From Bacteroidota bacterium (GTDB lineage Bacteria; Bacteroidota; Bacteroidia; Bacteroidales; Prolixibacteraceae), in the NCBI GenBank assembly GCA_024278975.1, contig JAJRSD010000097.1:1-64000 (forward strand): 64,000 bases of DNA, in the 5' to 3' direction. The translations under genes were made by a program, and so were the position numbers. Under the pieces are notes generated by a model. It was not told the DNA's origin. It saw only the letters and a program-made list of their open reading frames with translations, and ran no database searches. Below, one piece after another: positions 58,001 to 64,000 of the stretch; the stretch's first letter is position 1, and each line of letters starts with the position of its first letter.

Positions 58001-58586
58001 TTTTAGTAATATTTTCTTCTTGCAGTACCGACGAGTCTTTTATTTTTAGGGGCAAATCGTTTAACAGGTTCTCTTTTGCCAAACAAAGCCACATTAACGA
58101 AAACTGTTCTCTTGTGAGGTTGAATAAATCAAAATCAATATGGTCAACAGCATTCTGTATGTAAAACCGAAGTTTCTCAAAATTCGATGTTATCACGTAA
58201 ACACATTTCGGATGATGGTTTTTATATCCGAATGCTTGTGTTTCTATTGAATCGAGGTCGGTTGTATTTGTTGATTTCAATTCGATTACTGCATGTGCAT
58301 TTTCATTTTTTAAAATTGCCCCGTCAGCTTTTCTACTGTTCGAGATGTTTTTTAATTCGGTAGTTAGATTAAAATTAAGTTCAGGATTTAAAGTGTAACC
58401 AAAAATATTTACAAACAATTCCCTTAAAAATCCTTCCTGAAATTGTTCCTCTTTTGCATTTCTTATGTTTTTCTGCCTCTCAGGGTTACCAAAATAGTTT
58501 TGAAAATCAGCATATTTATTTTCGATAAATGACGAGTCAAGTTCATTTAAGTACTTCTTTTCTACCGATTTCTGAAACATGCTCAT
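55017..58586 (-). CDS. Eco57I-like fused restriction-methylation enzyme with inserted HUH nuclease domain
   Basis: A 1,189-residue single-chain restriction-modification protein. Residues 80-105 hold a PD-(D/E)xK nuclease site (D88, then IELKS with E102 and K104). A helical linker follows. Adenine methyltransferase motif I is DPACGSGAFL (441-450) and motif IV DVVIGNPPYV (751-760); about 950-1130 looks like a TaqI-type specificity domain. Between motifs I and IV, about 555-747, lies an extra domain with AWHITTAIHNSRYS, ICGDHMHLLLI (H621, H623: HUH), LWTQKFGKGEI and AIEYIRNNR (Y711, likely catalytic Tyr). These are hallmarks of Y1 REP-associated/IS200-like nucleases. Both parts stay in frame. 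It would methylate and cleave DNA; the HUH part could nick single strands. Confidence 0.85.
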   Translation of the reverse strand: MSMFQKSVEKKYLNELDSSFIENKYADFQNYFGNPERQKNIRNAKEEQFQEGFLRELFVNIFGYTLNPELNFNLTTELKNISNSRKADGAILKNENAHAVIELKSTNTTDLDSIETQAFGYKNHHPKCVYVITSNFEKLRFYIQNAVDHIDFDLFNLTREQFSLMWLCLAKENLLNDLPLKIKDSSVLQEENITKKLYADYSRFRTAIFNNLIKNNIDTDKLLLFKKTQKLLDRFLFIFFAEDRLLLPPNSISEIVKQWTTLKDELDEYVPLYARFKKYFGYMNTGFKGKKYDIYAYNGGLFKPDEILDNILIDDDILHEHTIKLSNYDFETDVDVNILGHIFEHSLGEIENVQAEIKGEKVDSQKTRRKKDGIFYTPKYITKYIVENTVGKLCNEKRNELQIIDEDYAKGRKNRKKEIVRTLDKKLDDYRNWLLTLTILDPACGSGAFLNQALEFLINEHQKIDELRTQLFGGAIVFSDITTDILEKNIFGVDLNEESVEIAKLSLWLRTAQKGRKLNTLSNNIKCGNSLIDDPEIAGDKAFNWHNEFPHIFSKKKKKAWHITTAIHNSRYSQRMLDYHIKTDDASWLSENDEILITEIIAGIIKEDKLNVVEYNICGDHMHLLLICEEKKLTKIVGKIKAVSAREYNIKKGYTIPKGKSESDITRGHVPLSDTDTEAKKEKKKYNSLWTQKFGKGEIKDDEYLNNAIEYIRNNRTKHKLPISERIEKIKEEFLCTKEHAFRTEYTGGFDVVIGNPPYVPTEYIHEHDKIYLEKTYQSAFGRINLFPVFYEKGLLVLKQDGLLSFITPYTILKNQYYKEARKYILEKSTISVLVDFKGITVFEDAAVDSIILTLRKKLNDNNKFTSIFNIKDFQTNQYQVADTFQNDILKSDDLSFNVSLNDKLIKRISKNCKSLKEIINFNQGIITGGNKKFITPVKSELTKKIITGSDFNRYSIVPSDNYIIYDKEKLHRPRKKEIFEVQEKILLRQTGAYPICAIDTERYYTLDTVHNGLLIDSNYDLKYLLTLLNSKLLRFLYENSINESGKVFAQVKIIYIDPLPIRIVGKEEQEQFISLAELIISESSNLTNLRKQFINLLLNKYEIGKLSKKLQNWYEIEFKDFLKELKKAKIELGLSEEAEWMLYFNEQKEKAQIIKSEIEKTDKEIDQMVYELYGLSEEEIKIVEGTTK
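56346..56924 (-). mobile_element. HUH (Y1/RAYT-like) domain inserted in the methyltransferase reading frame
   Basis: This is the DNA for residues about 555-747 of the restriction enzyme. It has the full-length Y1 layout (first beta strand, HxH, LW...F, Y-I-x-x-N helix) and contains a perfect 22-bp palindrome like those recognised by REP-associated transposases. It looks like a captured mobile nuclease that kept the host frame. Exact ends cannot be set by eye. Confidence 0.6.
56570..56591. repeat. Perfect 22-bp palindrome inside the HUH domain
   Basis: ACAAGGGGACA is followed directly by its reverse complement TGTCCCCTTGT. It encodes TRGHVPLS in the enzyme. GGGGACATGTCCCC-type palindromes are typical of REP-like elements mobilised by Y1 proteins. 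Confidence 0.8.
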
Positions 58587-58667
58587 ATTTTGATTTTTCT
58601 CTGTCTAATTATAAAACCTCTAAAATACTACTTTCATTTTAGTTCTAAACATTCAATTTGTAATAAA

Positions 58668-58760
58668 GTGTGCGATGGCAAAAAAGCATGTGTTTGACAG
58701 CGAAGGGACAGCCTGTCCCGATTCTTTATCGGGAGTTGCAGGGAAGGGCTGGAAAACTTA
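58668..58760 (+). repeat. Direct repeat and hairpin near the right end of the insertion
   Basis: This contains TGACAGCGAAGGGAC (58695-58709), identical to 53984-53998. It also holds GGGCTGGAA (58745 onward), shared with the segment near 53918, and a TCCCGAT...ATCGGGA hairpin (58716-58734). It lies in the leader of the restriction operon. Confidence 0.6.
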
Positions 58761-58847
58761 TGCTTTGTGCGTTGGCATTTCTAATATTTCACTTTTTTTG
58801 ATGCAGTAAAATATCATTATTTCGGTCTTTTTTCAGCTTGCATATAA

Positions 58848-59378
58848 CACCACTGCAATTACTGTTGCAAAAGAGGTTTTAGAAAATAGCCGTTCAATCC
58901 AGTTCATTAAAAACCCCCTGTCTAATAACTCTTCTAACATCGATTCAACCCAAATGAATGGGATAATTAAAAGAAAATGCACCCAGTTTCCTCTTATGTT
59001 TCCAAATTTAGAAACTGCACTTTCTGATGAATTATCCGAAGCCAAAGAGAACGGTAAATGGTCTTTTAATATCTCGAAGGTTATTATTGAAATTATCACA
59101 GTTGCAAGAATTATAGCTGATATCCCAATTGTTTTTCCGAAATTCTCAGGTTTTCTCAAACCTAAATCTTTCCATGACACTCCCCTTACTTTCATTCTCC
59201 AAATTGCGACTAACAAAGTGGTAAACGACCAAAAAAGTCCGTTTGCAATAAATCCAACTTCTGGTATATAAATCTCTCTTACCAAAAACATTATAGAGAT
59301 ATAAATAATCAAATCGATTAAAAATCCTTTATAATTATTTTGTTTTGAAATTGTATTTTCGATATTTAGTTTATTCAC
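58848..59378 (-). pseudogene. CPBP intramembrane protease, N-terminal 177 codons
   Basis: A membrane protein start with at least four hydrophobic segments (about 18-35, 46-60, 83-102, 132-150). It has CPBP motif 1, SMLEELLDRGFL (E-E-x-x-x-R). At 58848 the homologous frame meets the insertion; translation would run on through LYAS and stop at 58833, giving 181 residues without motifs 2 and 3. With the 59 codons at 53538-53717 it forms a normal 236-residue enzyme. CPBP proteins cleave prenylated or other membrane peptides and include bacteriocin-immunity proteins. The interrupted product should be inactive because the histidine ligands are missing. Confidence 0.85.
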
Positions 59379-59470
59379 TTATATTCCTGGTTGTCTTAAT
59401 TTCTATAGTTGCTGTTTGCTGATACTCTATTGTACTGCGTTCCTTAAAAGTTTACAAAACCAACAACCAG

Positions 59471-60847
59471 CTAAAAAGCATTTTCAATTTTAAATACCCA
59501 TGCAAATTCGCTGGGGTTATTTTTGGGTGAAATGTCTGGAATTGAAATCGTAATTTTCTTTCCCCTCTTTTTCACCTTAACGTTGCCTGATACACCCAAC
59601 ATTTTAATCGTTGGTTTTTTCTTGATGCCAGAAATTACGATTGGTTTTTCGGGAAATTCGGTACAAAGAACATATAAATCATTTCCCATTTTTGTGAAGA
59701 AAACATTGTCTTGTTTGTTTGCTGCTGCTCCTTCCCATTTTCGGGTTTTGTAAATTGCCTCGCCGTTAATGCCTAACCACGCTCCAATATCCAATAAACG
59801 TTGTTGCTGAATTACCGGAATTCTGCCATCGGCTGTCGGTCCGATATCGAGTAACAGACTGCCACCCGCCGCTACCTTTTCAACTAACATATCTATCAGC
59901 GCATCCGACGACATATAATTATCTAAGGTTTCCATTTGGTTATAACCAAATGAAGTTCCAATTCCGCGACACTCTTCCCATGGATGATCAATTTCACCGA
60001 TTCCTTTGCTGTCGTGAATCATGTCATACTCGGTAGTAAAATAGCCACCGAGTTTTCCACGTGTCTCACTGCCCCAGCGATCGTTAACACAAACACTCTC
60101 TTTTACCGGCGATTCGTTGTAGAGCCAGGCTAAAAACTCTGTGCTTTTCCAATCTTTACTCGGATGATCCCACTCTCCGTCGGTCCATAAAACATCGGGT
60201 TCGTAGCGTGTTATTAAATCCTTCATTTGCGGAATCATGTGGTCGTCAACATATTTTTCAAGATTATTTTTATACAGCGGATTGTACCATTCGTAAAGCG
60301 AATAATAGAAACCCATCCGTAATCCGGCATCTTTTACGGCTTTACTTAAATCGCCACATAAATCGCGGTGCGGACCAATGTCAACACTGTTCCAGTTCCA
60401 GCTTTGTTCACTCGGCCAAAGTGTAAAACCTTCGTGATGTTTCGATGTTAGCACAACATATTTAGCTCCCGACTTCTTAAAAACATCCGCCCACTGTTCA
60501 GGGTTCCAGTGTTCGGCTTTAAAATCTGCTGCAAAATCCTGATACTGAGAATCCTCGCCATACATTTTATTGTGATAAGCACGAAAGAGTTTGCCAGCAT
60601 CGCTGTCTTCATTTATTCTCCACCAGTACCATTCGGCATATTTTGCATAAACTCCAATATCGGCATCGGCAGGTGCCCAGGCAGGAACGGAATAGACTCC
60701 CCAGTGAATAAAAATTCCAAACTTGGCATCGGTAAACCATTCGGGTATTGGACGACTATTTATCGACTCCCAGTTACTTTCGTATTTCTGCGAAAAACCT
60801 GAGATCGTAAATACAGTTAAGAAAAGAATAAAGATTGATTTTTTCAT
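59471..60847 (-). CDS. GH29 alpha-L-fucosidase
   Basis: A 458-residue secreted fucosidase (Sec signal MKKSIFILFLTVFTISGFSQ). The GH29 barrel shows WFTDAKFGIFIHWGVYSVPA (about 38-57), YVVLTSKHHEGFTLWPS with the paired His, GFYYSLYEWYNP and DVLWTDGEWDHPS, whose Asp is the nucleophile. A short C-terminal beta domain follows. These retaining enzymes remove alpha-linked L-fucose from glycans. It is divergent from the isomerase at 61075, and the 227-base gap contains inverted ATTTAGAT copies that could be a shared operator. Confidence 0.92.
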   Translation of the reverse strand: MKKSIFILFLTVFTISGFSQKYESNWESINSRPIPEWFTDAKFGIFIHWGVYSVPAWAPADADIGVYAKYAEWYWWRINEDSDAGKLFRAYHNKMYGEDSQYQDFAADFKAEHWNPEQWADVFKKSGAKYVVLTSKHHEGFTLWPSEQSWNWNSVDIGPHRDLCGDLSKAVKDAGLRMGFYYSLYEWYNPLYKNNLEKYVDDHMIPQMKDLITRYEPDVLWTDGEWDHPSKDWKSTEFLAWLYNESPVKESVCVNDRWGSETRGKLGGYFTTEYDMIHDSKGIGEIDHPWEECRGIGTSFGYNQMETLDNYMSSDALIDMLVEKVAAGGSLLLDIGPTADGRIPVIQQQRLLDIGAWLGINGEAIYKTRKWEGAAANKQDNVFFTKMGNDLYVLCTEFPEKPIVISGIKKKPTIKMLGVSGNVKVKKRGKKITISIPDISPKNNPSEFAWVFKIENAF

Positions 60848-61022
60848 TTTACATTAATTTAGATATTTGTATCTCTTTTTGCCCTTGCATAGTATTGCAA
60901 AGTTCTATAATCCGGGCAGATAGAAATCAAAATAAAGAGATAGATATTAACACTTCTACCTGCGAAGGGCATACTTTATCAACAAAAAATAGTATTTCTT
61001 TAAGTTTCAGAAAAATGTACTA

Positions 61023-61060
61023 ATTTAGATCTGAACATTTACAAAATCTGATATCTAAAT
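61023..61060. promoter_or_regulatory. Inverted repeat in divergent promoter region
   Basis: ATTTAGAT (61023-61030) and ATCTAAAT (61053-61060) are perfect inverted octamers 22 bases apart, just before the GTG/ATG of the isomerase gene. A third ATTTAGAT lies near 60856, upstream of the fucosidase. Candidate regulator site. Confidence 0.35.
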
Positions 61061-61074
61061 CAATATTTTAAGTG

Positions 61075-62055
61075 ATGCAAAAACCTAATCAACTTTTATC
61101 GCGAAGAAAATTTATTGGAACAACAACTACCGCAACTGCAGCTATTTGTTTAACGCCCCTTGCATTTAGCTGTACAAATTCGGGTTCTAAATTTGGCAAC
61201 GTTCAAATTGGAGCAATTACTTATAGTTGGCGAAGTATGCCATCCGGCGCTGAAGACATTATAAAATATTGCACCGAAGCCGGTATCAGCTCGCTGGAAT
61301 TAATGGGAAATGTTGCCGAAGAGTTTGCAGGAATCCCAACGATGCCACCTCGGGTAAAACGTGGTACAAAACAAACTGATACAGAACGAGAATTATTTCT
61401 GATTGAAAAGAACAGAGCGATGGCACTGCAAAAACAGTGGCGTATTTCTAACAATTTAGAAAAATACAAAAAGCTTCGAAAGATGTTCGACAATGCCGGA
61501 ATTGATATTCACATTGTTAAGTTTTCGCCGGCAAAATGGAGCGATGCCGAAATTGATTACGCTTTTAAAGCAGCTAAAATATTAGGCGCTAAAGGCATTT
61601 CGAACGAAATTGGAGAACAAGCTTGCCAGCGGTTGGGTAAATTTGCCGAAAAACATAAAATGTACGCCATCTTTCACAACCATCTACAACCCGGTCAACC
61701 CGGTTTTAGCTTCGATAAGTTTTTGGCATATTCGCCCAACAACAGATTAAATTTCGATGCCGGGCACTATTTTGGTGCAACTGGTATTCACCCAAATAAA
61801 ATAATTGAACGTTTACACGATCAGATTTTTAGTATTCATTTAAAAGATAAAACAGGAAAAAATTCTAATCCTGCAAATACAAATATGCCGTGGGGAGAAG
61901 GAGAAACTCCTATTGCCGACATGTTACTTCTGGTTCAGAAAAACAAATGGCCTATATTTTTCGATGTGGAGTTGGAGTACACAATTCCCGCCAATTCTAA
62001 TGCGCAAAAAGAGGTAATTAAATGTGTTGAATATTGTAAAAATATTTTGGAATAA
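61075..62055 (+). CDS. Tat-exported sugar phosphate isomerase/epimerase-like protein
   Basis: A 326-residue protein. I use the ATG at 61075 instead of the GTG one codon earlier. A twin-arginine signal (LLSRRKFIGTTTTATAAIC) ends in a possible lipobox at LAFSC, so it may be a Tat lipoprotein. The AP endonuclease 2-like TIM barrel has KYAIF-type ligand strands: IFHNHLQPG (about 205), NFDAGHYFG (about 230), SIHLKDK (about 262) and FFDVELEY (about 303). This branch is common in Bacteroidota sugar clusters, sometimes near oxidoreductases. It is paired divergently with the fucosidase, suggesting handling of a released deoxysugar or related compound. Confidence 0.82.
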   Translation: MQKPNQLLSRRKFIGTTTTATAAICLTPLAFSCTNSGSKFGNVQIGAITYSWRSMPSGAEDIIKYCTEAGISSLELMGNVAEEFAGIPTMPPRVKRGTKQTDTERELFLIEKNRAMALQKQWRISNNLEKYKKLRKMFDNAGIDIHIVKFSPAKWSDAEIDYAFKAAKILGAKGISNEIGEQACQRLGKFAEKHKMYAIFHNHLQPGQPGFSFDKFLAYSPNNRLNFDAGHYFGATGIHPNKIIERLHDQIFSIHLKDKTGKNSNPANTNMPWGEGETPIADMLLLVQKNKWPIFFDVELEYTIPANSNAQKEVIKCVEYCKNILE

Positions 62056-62444
62056 ATTCAATAATTAATCACAGGAAACGCTTTCTCCTGAATAGAAACA
62101 AATATCTTTTGATTGTTACTATCCTGTTTTTTTAAATTGGTGATAATGGTTTTAATATGATGCGTTTAACATTTCAATGCTCCGGATTTTAAAAACACCA
62201 CTATGTTATTTATTGTCATCATATTCATTATGAGTACTATTTGCCAAAGTACGTTTTAATAAAGTTGTTAGTAAATCTTGACTATAAAATTTAAAATTAG
62301 TGATTAAAAGTAGTTTTTAGACAGACTGCCGTTTACATTTATAGTTTCATTTTACCGCAAATTTGTCAAAGACGGATTGGCGGGGTTTACAAAACACACT
62401 GCACTTAAAATACTCACCGAAACCCGCATTAAATATGGGTTTTG
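62056..62444. other. Intergenic region with degenerate attC-like half
   Basis: No gene seen. GATAATGGTTTTAATATG and the following ATGCG (62142-62165) resemble the left arm of attC-like site 2 (62964 onward), and AATATGATG (62153) has an inverted partner CATCATATT near 62214. AAACCC and GGGTTT form a small hairpin just before the GTTATGGC at 62444 that begins the next cassette. Confidence 0.45.
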
Positions 62445-62465
62445 TTATGGCGTCGTAGTTTTATC

Positions 62466-62765
62466 TCAATTTATGGTCAATCCTAATTTCTTCCCCAATC
62501 CTTCTTCAAATATTTTGAACAGGGTAGAAATTTGAATATCAATTTTTCCATTTTCCAAACGTGAAATATAACTTTTCTTTGTACCTGTTTTTTTTGCTAA
62601 GTCCTCCTGTGTTAAATGAGCCCTTTTCCTTTCATCTTTAATCATTTCTCCAACAATAAAGGCCTTTGCTTTAATTTCAAATCCGTCTCGTTTTTCTGTT
62701 CCCAGTTTTCCGTATTTAATGTCCAATAATTCATCAAAAGTTGTTGCATCTTTTATTGTTTTCAT
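62466..62765 (-). CDS. XRE-family antitoxin (HigA-like)
   Basis: A 99-residue DNA-binding protein with a helix-turn-helix at about 53-75 (LTQEDLAKKTGTKKSYISRL). The preceding helical region carries the KAFIVGEMIKDERKRAHLT pattern of HigA-type antitoxins. Its ATG overlaps the toxin stop (ATGA). In an intact module it would neutralise a RelE/HigB ribonuclease and repress the operon. Here the toxin reading frame upstream is truncated and frameshifted, leaving an orphan antitoxin. A GGAGGAGG ribosome site directly precedes it. Confidence 0.85.
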   Translation of the reverse strand: MKTIKDATTFDELLDIKYGKLGTEKRDGFEIKAKAFIVGEMIKDERKRAHLTQEDLAKKTGTKKSYISRLENGKIDIQISTLFKIFEEGLGKKLGLTIN

Positions 62766-62954
62766 AATCCTCCTCCTTTTTTATTTCTAAAATATTCGTC
62801 CTTTATTTTCAATGCTCTATTAATTTCTTTTTTTGGTGTTTTTTGACTTTTTTTTTGAAATCCGTTGAATAAGACAACAATTTTACCAGAGTCAAAAACA
62901 ACAAAAAATTCTATAAATATTTGAGCCAGATTTAATTCTTACTTCATATAATCC
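62762..62954 (-). pseudogene. HigB/RelE-type toxin remnant
   Basis: The minus strand gives LYEVRIKSGSNIYRIF and then, one frame over, DSGKIVVLFNGFQKKSQK and TPKKEINRALKIKDEYF, which is the C-terminal two-thirds of a HigB-type toxin. A run of six T (coding strand; 62903-62908 as A) has one base more than the homologous frame needs. The N-terminal roughly 45 residues are absent, cut off by a TAG and the attC-like site. No functional toxin can be made. Confidence 0.75.
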
Positions 62955-62960
62955 CTATGT

Positions 62961-63091
62961 GCCATAACGGTTTAAATATGCTGCGTACCGCTTTTTGAAA
63001 CAATTATTTTCAAGTTACGACAAACTTTATTTTGTTTTATAACTTTCATATATACAGGTAATTGCGGTATGCAGTATATTTTTTGTTAGCC
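62961..63091 (+). repeat. attC-like recombination site 2
   Basis: GCCATAAC (62961-62968) and GTTAGCC (63085-63091) bound a segment whose inner arms ATATGCTGCGTACCGC (62976 onward) and GCGGTATGCAGTATAT (63064 onward) pair at 14 of 16 positions, the others being G-T type. Length about 130 bp and layout equal site 1. The two sites also share sequence (AACGGTTT, TATGC, GAAAC, ATTTTCAA). Confidence 0.72.
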
Positions 63092-63713
63092 ATTGTTTAT
63101 TTATTTATTCAAAATTTAAAATATATTTTCAACTATGTTTTATTATCATCATATTATTAAAGTCATAAACAGTTTTTCTATTTATTATATTTATTAAGTT
63201 TTTTCAGAACTTTTAAAGAGTTAAGTTTCTTTGATGCAATTAATGCAATTAAACTAATCAAAATAAAACTGACCAATTGAAAACCAATAGAGTATATTAT
63301 TGATATTAGTATTGTATGTCCCTTATCATAACAGTAAATTCCTACTGCAACAGAAATAAAAAGCCATATTACAGAAAAAATAACAAATAAGACACCCATT
63401 ATACCCATAATTAGCATATAAATTTTGGCATCTTTTTTTACTGCTATAATAATCTCATCTCTTAAATATTTAGCAACTATTTTAAATGGTGCTTTTAAGA
63501 TATTTAAGAATAACTGCATTAATAAATACAATATATCTTTAAACTCATTTTTATCATACTTAGTCTCATTTTCTGCTTCATTATCAATTTTTGCATTGTC
63601 AGACTTGTTAACGTTATTGTTAATTATATTTTCTATTCTATTAAATATTTCTTTTGATTTCATATGTTTCACTCTCCCTTAAGTTTTATCTGGTTTTGTA
63701 TATAATGGCTAAC
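63086..63713 (+). mobile_element. Cassette-like unit 3 (small membrane protein)
   Basis: It starts with TTAGCCATT (63086) right after site 2. AATGGCTAAC at 63704-63713 is the exact 10-base complement of GTTAGCCATT and so should be the R box of this unit's own attC. The rest of that attC (beyond 63713) does not show a clear inner stem, so the right end is uncertain and may be degenerate. Confidence 0.5.
63178..63663 (-). CDS. Hypothetical two-helix membrane protein
   Basis: A 161-residue protein with no family I recognise. I start at ATG 63663, nine bases after an AAGGGAG ribosome site; a GTG three codons earlier would be too close to that site. The N-terminal third is charged and Asn/Asp-rich (NRIENIINNNVNKSDNAK). 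Two long hydrophobic segments follow (about 85-112 and 117-142), and the tail is lysine-rich (KKLNSLKVLKKLNKYNK). The shape recalls holins or small effector membrane proteins, but this is only resemblance. It is very AT-rich, and its place in a cassette-like unit suggests recent transfer. Confidence 0.55.
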   Translation of the reverse strand: MKSKEIFNRIENIINNNVNKSDNAKIDNEAENETKYDKNEFKDILYLLMQLFLNILKAPFKIVAKYLRDEIIIAVKKDAKIYMLIMGIMGVLFVIFSVIWLFISVAVGIYCYDKGHTILISIIYSIGFQLVSFILISLIALIASKKLNSLKVLKKLNKYNK

Positions 63714-63795
63714 ACCAATATAACTGCAACAGTTCCATCATATTTAATGTTCTCTTTGGAGACGAGCAAATCAAAGGAGCATTTACTGCAACTAA

Positions 63796-64000
63796 CTACC
63801 GTCCGTTAAACTCTTTAATAGCCTCCAGCATTGCCACAATATTTTCAACCGGAACATTTGCCTGAATATTATGAACGGTGTTAAATACAAAACCGCCATC
63901 TTTCGAGAAAATATCGCAGGTACGTAAAACTTGTTCGCGCACCTCTTTAGGTTTGCCAAACGGAAGTACATGTTGAGTATCAACTCCGCCGCCCCAGAAA
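63796..64000 (-). CDS. Uroporphyrinogen decarboxylase-family protein, C-terminal end (partial)
   Basis: The last 67 codons of a gene that begins beyond the right edge. The readable stretch FWGGGVDTQHVLPFGKPKEV, followed by GGFVFNTVHNIQANVP, matches the end of the URO-D superfamily branch that contains methyltransferase-like MtaA/CmuA relatives. Such proteins are abundant in Bacteroidota and act on methyl or corrinoid groups, or have unknown roles. It stops with TAG at 63796-63798. Confidence 0.75.
   Translation of the reverse strand, partial: FWGGGVDTQHVLPFGKPKEVREQVLRTCDIFSKDGGFVFNTVHNIQANVPVENIVAMLEAIKEFNGR

Larger units (their letters stand above)
53718..58847 (-). mobile_element. 5,130-bp integron-cassette-like insertion carrying rhuM and a restriction enzyme
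   Basis: The insertion interrupts a CPBP gene with no loss of host codons: the junctions are GTG^TTATATGC at 58848/58847 and CCG^TTACAG at 53718/53717 (minus strand). That is cleavage after the G of GTT, as integron integrases do. One end carries attC-like site 1. In a circular form the two ends would give R boxes GCATATAAC and GTTATATGC, perfect complements. The content is one two-gene operon in the same orientation as the attC. A 35-40 bp direct repeat sits near each end internally. At 5.1 kb it is much larger than typical cassettes. No integrase inside. Confidence 0.75.
62445..63085 (+). mobile_element. Cassette-like unit 2 (antitoxin with broken toxin)
   Basis: It begins at G^TTATGGC (62444/62445) and ends at the G of GTTAGCC (63085). 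The starting TTATGGC and the attC R box GCCATAAC (62961-62968) are exact complements, the same relation seen in the large cassette. Length is 641 bp, usual for integron cassettes. The genes inside run antisense to the attC. Confidence 0.65.

Noticed and set aside
59380-59480. CTGGTTGT/ACAACCAG inverted pair as a further attC site
   Set aside because: Core spacing and inner stem do not fit the attC plan, and no complementary partner was found at 53497 (GTTAGCC).
58845-63735. TAACACCA...CTGCAA similarity between 58845 and 63711
   Set aside because: The first copy is CPBP coding sequence; the match is short and has no consistent stem, so it is probably chance.
63792-63983. Minus-strand open frame of 63 codons at the right edge
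   Set aside because: The neighbouring frame ending at 63796 encodes a clear URO-D C terminus; this one is its shadow.

Overview
The window looks like a chromosome segment from a marine or gut-type Bacteroidota, probably the Marinilabiliales/Prolixibacteraceae side (inference). The signs are low G+C, promoter boxes of the TAnnTTTG type, Tat-exported sugar isomerases, a Bacteroidota-type hexokinase, and very dense glycoside hydrolases with lipoprotein or Sec signals. No rRNA, tRNA or CRISPR array was recognised.

Layout. 1-6.7 kb is mixed: a duplicated terminator, an FtsX/MacB permease, a pRiA4b ORF-3-like protein, a probable group II intron remnant, an acyl-CoA synthetase, an MscS channel and a Tat-exported isomerase. 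6.7-44.8 kb is one long unidirectional (minus strand) glycan-degradation cluster. It is headed by a GntR regulator, a ROK kinase, an MFS sugar permease and a GH92 enzyme. It continues through GH38, GH95, GH36-like, GH43-like, GH3, GH2, six-hairpin enzymes, a type I mannose-6-phosphate isomerase and a second GH38. The enzyme set (GH92, two GH38, a GH2 resembling plant endo-beta-mannosidase, phosphomannose isomerase, fucosidase-type families) fits N-glycan or other mannose-rich, fucosylated glycans. No SusC/SusD pair is present in the window. Three genes of this cluster are interrupted (DUF3604 by an in-frame TAA, one GH38 by a homopolymer frameshift, GH92 by a one-base frameshift). One gene plus the edges of its neighbours has been duplicated, leaving scars. 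44.9-53.4 kb holds ordinary genes: U32 peptidase, holB, pgk, a GH2, an outer-membrane protein and hexokinase.

53.4-63.8 kb is the most interesting part. A CPBP intramembrane protease gene has been split by a precise 5,130-bp insertion (53718-58847). Removing the insertion restores a 236-codon reading frame with all three CPBP motifs. The insertion has the architecture of an integron gene cassette: crossover at G^TTA, and a 122-bp attC-like hairpin at one end whose outer arm is the exact complement of the sequence at the other end. It carries rhuM and, overlapping it by ATGA, an Eco57I-like fused restriction-methylation enzyme. That enzyme has an HUH (Y1, REP-associated/IS200-like) nuclease domain inserted between methyltransferase motif I and the NPPY motif. 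Two further cassette-like units follow at 62445-63085 (XRE antitoxin plus a broken HigB toxin, ending in a second attC-like hairpin) and from 63086 (a small membrane protein). No integrase gene is visible in the window. Between them lie a GH29 fucosidase and a Tat-exported isomerase in divergent arrangement, and the window ends inside a uroporphyrinogen-decarboxylase-like gene.
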